A DNA stretch of 9,091 nucleotides from an uncultured Gammaproteobacteria bacterium (GTDB lineage Bacteria > Pseudomonadota > Gammaproteobacteria > GCA-002705445 > GCA-002716945), in NCBI GenBank assembly GCA_913041865.1, contig CAJWIW010000039.1, forward strand, positions 1 through 9,091. Reading direction: 5' to 3'. Below the pieces are notes generated by a model that saw nothing but the letters and a program-made list of their open reading frames with translations, was not told the DNA's origin and did no database searches. Made by a program: the position numbers and the translations under genes. Below, one piece after another: positions 5,789 to 9,091 of the stretch; position 1 is the stretch's first letter; each line of letters begins with the position of its first letter.

Positions 5789-6414
5789 CCAATATTTGCA
5801 GTTAAAATTTTAGTAACGCCATTCTCCACATTTCTTTTAAACTTGTTTATTAGAGATCGAAAATAAGATTCTACAACTACGATTGGAATCGCCACAGATA
5901 ACCCGGCAGCAGTAGTCAACAAAGCTTCCCAAATACCACCGGATAATATGGATGGGTCAACGCTCTTGCCTGCTGATTCCATTTGTTGAAAAGCCTCAAT
6001 CATACCAAATACTGTACCTAAAAGACCAAGAAGTGGCGCAATAGCAGCTATTACTTGTAAACTATCAAGCTTAGAGCTGTAATAATCAATCCTCTCTTCT
6101 GATAATCTTGATATTTCCTCCCTAACATCGCTTTCAACTTTTTGTGATATATTCTTGTGCTTCAATAATTGATACATCGTAAAAGATATAACTTCTGATT
6201 CAGGATTCTGTGTTTCGTTTAACTGATCGTAGGCTTCTTTTTTCTTATCAGACATCCAAAGATCAATACTTGCAGATAAATTTTCATTGTTGAAAAATTC
6301 TACTTTATAAAAGACATGAAGCTTATAAAGTATCACTGCCAGAGCGTAAATTGATAGGAGTAATAGTATGTAGACAACTGGCCCACCAAGATCTAATAAT
6401 GAATTTATACCCAT
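5785..6414 (-). CDS. exbB: ExbB/TolQ/MotA-family proton channel (ExbB)
   Basis: The 209-residue inner-membrane protein has the three-helix ExbB topology: about 12-32, 118-141 and 158-184, with a cytoplasmic helical domain between the first two. The diagnostic segments are APLLGLLGTVFGM (126-138) and WEALLTTAAGLSVAIP (162-177). E163 aligns with the key Glu176 of E. coli ExbB, and T134 and T168 with its two pore threonines. It would use the proton gradient to energise TonB-dependent transport. It lies 97 bp downstream of the copper receptor gene on the same strand. The start is supported by AAGGA six bases upstream (6421-6425). ExbD and TonB genes, normally adjacent, are missing: the next gene is convergent. 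They must be encoded elsewhere if this channel is functional. Confidence 0.93.
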   Translation of the reverse strand: MGINSLLDLGGPVVYILLLLSIYALAVILYKLHVFYKVEFFNNENLSASIDLWMSDKKKEAYDQLNETQNPESEVISFTMYQLLKHKNISQKVESDVREEISRLSEERIDYYSSKLDSLQVIAAIAPLLGLLGTVFGMIEAFQQMESAGKSVDPSILSGGIWEALLTTAAGLSVAIPIVVVESYFRSLINKFKRNVENGVTKILTANIG

Positions 6415-6458
6415 AATAATTCCTTTTAAATATGGGTATATTGTAAAGCATTTAGCAT

Positions 6459-6497
6459 AATTTCACATCAAAAAAAAGTTGATGATCCATCGAAATT
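6459..6497. other. Imperfect inverted repeat in the receptor-exbB gap
   Basis: In the gap between the receptor stop and the exbB start, AATTTC at 6459-6464 pairs with GAAATT at 6492-6497. Inside it, CATCAA at 6466-6471 pairs with TTGATG at 6479-6484 around an A-rich loop. Read on the minus strand the U-run falls in the loop rather than after the stem, so this is not a standard intrinsic terminator. It could trim or stabilise the 3' end of the receptor message, or bind a regulator and set a lower exbB level. The structure is modest and could be chance in AT-rich DNA. Confidence 0.3.
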
Positions 6498-6511
6498 AAC
6501 ACTTTAATGAC

Positions 6512-8563
6512 TCAGAAATCATAGACTACTGAACCCCATATACTTCTGCCTGGTTCATCTACTTTCGTTGCAGATGCATCAAGCACATTAGCATTACTTA
6601 AATGCGATGAATATCTTTTATCAGAGATATTGCTTATGCCGAAATTCAAATCCATACCAGGCGCAAGCTCAAAGCCTGCAAAAATGTCTATTGTTGTATA
6701 ACCACCTGTTTTACCTGTATCAAGAACTCTTGAATCGAATCTATCTTGTGAATCTGAGAAGTTTAATCTCATTCCGTAATTAGATGAAATAGTTTCATAA
6801 TCTAGGACAAGATTACCTGATAAGGGCATAATTTGAGGAAGAGGTCTATTCTGTGTATCATCGTTGCCGTTTGTATAGTTAAGATTCAGCTTAGTCTTGA
6901 CGTTTTCTGTCAAATTACGTGATAGTGAGAGCTCATAACCCCATATAGTTGCATCTACGTTCTTATACACTCTTGCATCATTAACGGAGTTATCATATGT
7001 ACCATCAGAGACACGATAAGTCGTAATATAGTCATCTATATCTGTAAAGTATATAGACGCATTTACATGATTCCCCGCAATCATCTCTTCTGCACCTAAC
7101 TCCATCGTCAGATGTTTCTCTGAATCAAGATTAGGATTACCTATATGCCTATCTCGATATTTTGCTCCCATAGCCATTGTAGTTTTTGCATGAAACAATT
7201 CTGTCGCATCAGGTGTTCTCTCATTATGACTTAGAGAGATATAATACTTAGACATTGGTCCTCTAGTCGTTTGCAATCTTACAAAACCACTAAAGCTATC
7301 CCAGTCTCTTTCCCCGGCCGTAACGGTACCGGAATAGTGAGCAGTATATAAACTATTAGCTGTAACTTGCAGCATATGATCTGAACCTGGGTCATCCGCA
7401 GCTCTTGTTGGGTCTGCCTCAACTTGGTCCCAACGTATTCCATACGATAAGGTTTTTTCCTGAGACATCATAGTATCTTTCTCATAAAAAATTCCTAATT
7501 TAGATATCTCAACACCTGGCCACATATAAGTTAGATGACGATTGGTACTAGATACGACCATATTTTGTTCTGCGTCACGAGTATTATGTTCATAATCTAT
7601 ACCTAACCTTGCATTATTCTCCATAGCACCATGAATTCTCCAACCATATGTATCTGAGGACGCATATGTCTTCATCGTATCTGTTTTTCGCATTACATAG
7701 TTATCCATCAAATGACTCATGTCTGAATTAAAAGCCTCAACTCTCATTGAAGAAAAAACTCCAAGGGGAACAACTCTGTGATATTTGAAGTTATAGATAT
7801 CTGCGTATGAGTAGTTAATATCCATTGGTAAACCAGGATAACCTACATCATCTTGTCTGTTATCTGTATAAGTTAACTCAACTTTAGAGCCATCATCTAA
7901 CCTAGTTCCAAGTATCAAAGACGAATTAGATGTTTTATATTCAGATTGAAGTTTTAAACCAGTTCCAGTCTCATAGTTGCCAGCTTCTGTATAATTACCA
8001 TTTAATCTAATGTAACTTGTGCCATTACTGTAGGTGATATCAGCTATACTAGAAAATGTCTCAGAATTACCATCAAATGTCTGACCAAATTTCATTTTAA
8101 ATGGGCTGCCATCTATAGGTGAATAAGGCTCCGTAACACGTTTGAAGCTTACAACTCCACCAGTTCCACCAGAGCCAAACATTACTGATTGTGTTCCTTT
8201 CATCACAGTCACAGTATCGTAACTCTCAGCATTAATATAAGTTGATGCAGTGTCCATTTTGACAGAGCAGCTACCATATATCATGGCACCATCAATAAAG
8301 GTATTGATTCTTTGATCACTTTGACCACGGACAACCGGGTCTAAACCATGACCGCCACGACGAATAACATTAACACCGTTAATTGATTGTAATAGATCAC
8401 CACCATCAACAATATTTCTAGTCTTTACGTCTGATATTGCCTCATTATTAACTACAGAATTAGCCTCTGACGGTGCAGATATTTCAATATCAGTTAAGTC
8501 CTCTGCATAAGATGTACTGAATGTAATAAATAAAATTAAAAATATATAAGTATGTTTAAACAT
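6512..8563 (-). CDS. TonB-dependent outer-membrane copper receptor, OprC/NosA type
   Basis: The 683-residue protein starts with a 20-residue signal peptide (cleavage after SYA), then a TonB-box-like stretch LTDIEISAP (23-31). A plug domain follows, with VVRGQSDQRINTFIDGA (77-93) and YDTVTVMKGTQSVMFGSGG (115-133). The rest is a 22-strand-type barrel ending in VYDF with the terminal Phe of outer-membrane barrels. It matches the TonB-dependent copper receptors. The OprC copper ligands CxxxM and HxM are present as C99-SVK-M103 in the plug and H284-L-M286 in an outer loop, with spacing like OprC. It should import copper ions to the periplasm, powered by TonB-ExbB-ExbD. The ATG at 8563 is chosen over an upstream TTG because of its strong GGAGGAG site and the signal peptide. 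It follows the DUF2946-like gene by 33 bp. Confidence 0.92.
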   Translation of the reverse strand: MFKHTYIFLILFITFSTSYAEDLTDIEISAPSEANSVVNNEAISDVKTRNIVDGGDLLQSINGVNVIRRGGHGLDPVVRGQSDQRINTFIDGAMIYGSCSVKMDTASTYINAESYDTVTVMKGTQSVMFGSGGTGGVVSFKRVTEPYSPIDGSPFKMKFGQTFDGNSETFSSIADITYSNGTSYIRLNGNYTEAGNYETGTGLKLQSEYKTSNSSLILGTRLDDGSKVELTYTDNRQDDVGYPGLPMDINYSYADIYNFKYHRVVPLGVFSSMRVEAFNSDMSHLMDNYVMRKTDTMKTYASSDTYGWRIHGAMENNARLGIDYEHNTRDAEQNMVVSSTNRHLTYMWPGVEISKLGIFYEKDTMMSQEKTLSYGIRWDQVEADPTRAADDPGSDHMLQVTANSLYTAHYSGTVTAGERDWDSFSGFVRLQTTRGPMSKYYISLSHNERTPDATELFHAKTTMAMGAKYRDRHIGNPNLDSEKHLTMELGAEEMIAGNHVNASIYFTDIDDYITTYRVSDGTYDNSVNDARVYKNVDATIWGYELSLSRNLTENVKTKLNLNYTNGNDDTQNRPLPQIMPLSGNLVLDYETISSNYGMRLNFSDSQDRFDSRVLDTGKTGGYTTIDIFAGFELAPGMDLNFGISNISDKRYSSHLSNANVLDASATKVDEPGRSIWGSVVYDF

Positions 8564-8565
8564 TG

Positions 8566-8573
8566 TCTCCTCC
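8566..8573 (-). promoter_or_regulatory. Ribosome binding site that fixes the receptor start
   Basis: On the minus strand GGAGGAGA precedes the ATG at 8561-8563, with five bases between GGAGG and the start codon. It lies inside the alternative longer reading that begins at a TTG near 8596, where it would encode the residues LEE, and it makes that longer start unlikely. It is one of the strongest ribosome sites in the window, fitting an abundant outer-membrane protein. Confidence 0.8.
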
Positions 8574-8596
8574 AAAATAATTAAACTAATAAACAA

Positions 8597-8926
8597 TTAG
8601 CTTAAATGTGGAGGTGCTCTGGGACGTGTATTGTAATTGTCACTAGTAAAAAAGAGAGAATTGCGGTTAATGTTTCTACTGATATGTACGTAGTAGTTGC
8701 TATGAAATGGTCTAACTAGAAAAGTGTCAGAATCATAGTCTGTAAAAAAGTTACAATTCTCACAATGCAGTTTAAGAATGTGGGTCTTTCTGGATTCATC
8801 ATTAAATGTATCAATCATACAGACATGCTGTAATTGATCTGGCACTAAAGCGACAGATTTAAAGCCAGGTATAAAAAGGATATTTGCAATTATCCAAATC
8901 GATATAATGTTTTTAAACGATATCAT
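8597..8926 (-). CDS. DUF2946-like small secreted or anchored protein, probably copper-related
   Basis: The 109-residue protein begins with a basic residue and a hydrophobic stretch (about 6-26) that would act as a signal or anchor. It carries H34-x-C36-M37, H49 and H54-C55-x-x-C58 (HCENC), a plausible metal site. Its end, RPRAPPHLS, resembles the R-(G/A)-P-P ending of DUF2946-type proteins often encoded beside copper TonB receptors. The start is the ATG at 8926, five bases after GGGGG. A TTG at 8938 is possible, but it would lie at the predicted transcription start. It is the first gene of the copper operon, 33 bp before the receptor. Family placement rests on short motifs and context, and the middle part (60-98) is not diagnostic. 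The exact function of such proteins is not known to me. Confidence 0.65.
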   Translation of the reverse strand: MISFKNIISIWIIANILFIPGFKSVALVPDQLQHVCMIDTFNDESRKTHILKLHCENCNFFTDYDSDTFLVRPFHSNYYVHISRNINRNSLFFTSDNYNTRPRAPPHLS

Positions 8927-8943
8927 GTAAACCCCCAATAAAT

Positions 8944-8971
8944 ACTATACATAATAAATATTTTTTATCAA
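8944..8971 (-). promoter_or_regulatory. Candidate sigma70 promoter of the copper-uptake operon
   Basis: On the minus strand TTGATA (8971-8966) and TATAGT (8949-8944) are separated by 16 bp, 4-5 consensus matches each, which makes this the best promoter-like sequence in the window. Transcription would start near 8937, about ten bases before the ATG at 8926, leaving just enough leader for the GGGGG ribosome site. No obvious repressor operator such as a long palindrome overlaps it. The long hairpin at 9022-9085 lies upstream, at about -85 to -150. Confidence 0.55.
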
Positions 8972-8975
8972 ATTT

Positions 8976-9009
8976 AAGGAGGTCGATGAAGAGTATTTTG
9001 TGCCTGTAA
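8976..9009 (+). other. Tiny ORF (MKSILCL) with strong Shine-Dalgarno, possible leader peptide
   Basis: A near-perfect ribosome site AAGGAGG at 8976-8982 is followed by ATG at 8986-8988 and seven sense codons (Met-Lys-Ser-Ile-Leu-Cys-Leu), then TAA at 9007-9009. The spacer is short, three bases. The ORF lies just ahead of a long hairpin (9022-9085), the layout of an attenuator leader. It could also be chance, or the remains of a longer gene. The window ends too soon to see what follows, and the plus-strand promoter is not obvious. Confidence 0.25.
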
Positions 9010-9021
9010 GGTGAGTTAGTT

Positions 9022-9085
9022 CCTTGAGATACCTAGGTTTAAGATGGAGAATGATGTGAAAGTATCTTAAACCAGGTATCCAAGG
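9022..9085. repeat. Long imperfect inverted repeat (hairpin)
   Basis: The arms at 9022-9045 and 9064-9085 are complementary over 22 base pairs, broken only by two single-base bulges in the left arm. They contain CCTTG, GATACCT and GGTTTAAGAT blocks pairing with ATCTTAAACC, AGGTATC and CAAGG. The loop is 18 bases (9046-9063). Neither side is followed by a T-run, so it is not an intrinsic terminator as far as visible. It may be a regulatory RNA structure, a protein-binding palindrome, or part of a repeat or mobile-element end that continues past the window. Confidence 0.7.
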
Positions 9086-9091
9086 TTATTC

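Noticed and set aside
5602..5805. 67-residue frame overlapping the end of the DUF4396-type gene
   Set aside because: It is an out-of-frame shadow of a membrane protein gene, without domain support.
6512..8563. Siderophore or cobalamin receptor
   Set aside because: The CxxxM and HxM copper ligands and the plug sequence fit the copper-receptor subfamily better. No siderophore or cobalamin genes or riboswitch are present.
8564..8596. TTG start lengthening the copper receptor by 11 residues
   Set aside because: It would put residues before the signal peptide and would translate the strong GGAGGAG ribosome site that serves the ATG at 8563.
9022..9085. Intrinsic transcription terminator
   Set aside because: No T-run follows the stem on either strand and the 18-base loop is large for a terminator.

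Overview
The window looks like part of the chromosome of a Gram-negative bacterium with an AT-rich genome. A TonB-dependent outer-membrane receptor with a signal peptide and a C-terminal Phe, together with an ExbB proton channel, make an outer membrane certain. A DsrC/TusE-superfamily protein and the low G+C (about one third, by eye) fit a sulfur-oxidising proteobacterium such as the marine SUP05/Thioglobus type, but that placement is inference. There are no rRNA or tRNA genes, transposases or CRISPR arrays.

Layout. (A) 48-1764, plus strand: a TauD/TfdA-like Fe(II)/2-oxoglutarate dioxygenase, a 63-residue unknown protein and a stand-alone Cas6/Cmx6-like RNA endonuclease, joined by TAATG stop/start overlaps. 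(B) 1851-2691, plus strand: a DsrC-superfamily protein that has lost both functional cysteines (RspA-like), then unknown proteins of 102 and 64 residues, again joined by TAATG overlaps. (C) 2692-3252, minus strand: an unknown 186-residue protein that abuts block B tail to tail and diverges from block D across 55 bp. (D) 3308-5788, plus strand: a prolyl-4-hydroxylase-type dioxygenase, a TrpD-like glycosyltransferase, a Rieske ferredoxin and a four-helix DUF4396-type membrane protein, all joined by ATGA overlaps. (E) 8926-5785, minus strand: a small DUF2946-like secreted or anchored protein, an OprC-type TonB-dependent copper receptor and ExbB. (F) 8976-9091: no gene of normal size, but a tiny ORF with a strong Shine-Dalgarno sequence and a long imperfect hairpin.

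Block E is a recognisable copper-acquisition module. The receptor keeps the CxxxM and HxM copper ligands known from OprC, and ExbB would energise it. ExbD and TonB are not in the window.

Blocks A-D form a gene set I cannot match to a described pathway: two different Fe(II)/2OG oxygenases, an RNA-binding Cas6-like protein, a cysteine-less DsrC relative, a TrpD-fold phosphoribosyl/glycosyltransferase with altered active-site loops, and a Rieske electron carrier. The tight translational coupling says that members of each block are made together. One speculative reading is a nucleic-acid or nucleotide modification or processing pathway linked to sulfur or redox state. The core promoters proposed for blocks B, D and E share the element TATAGTATW just upstream of the first start codon.
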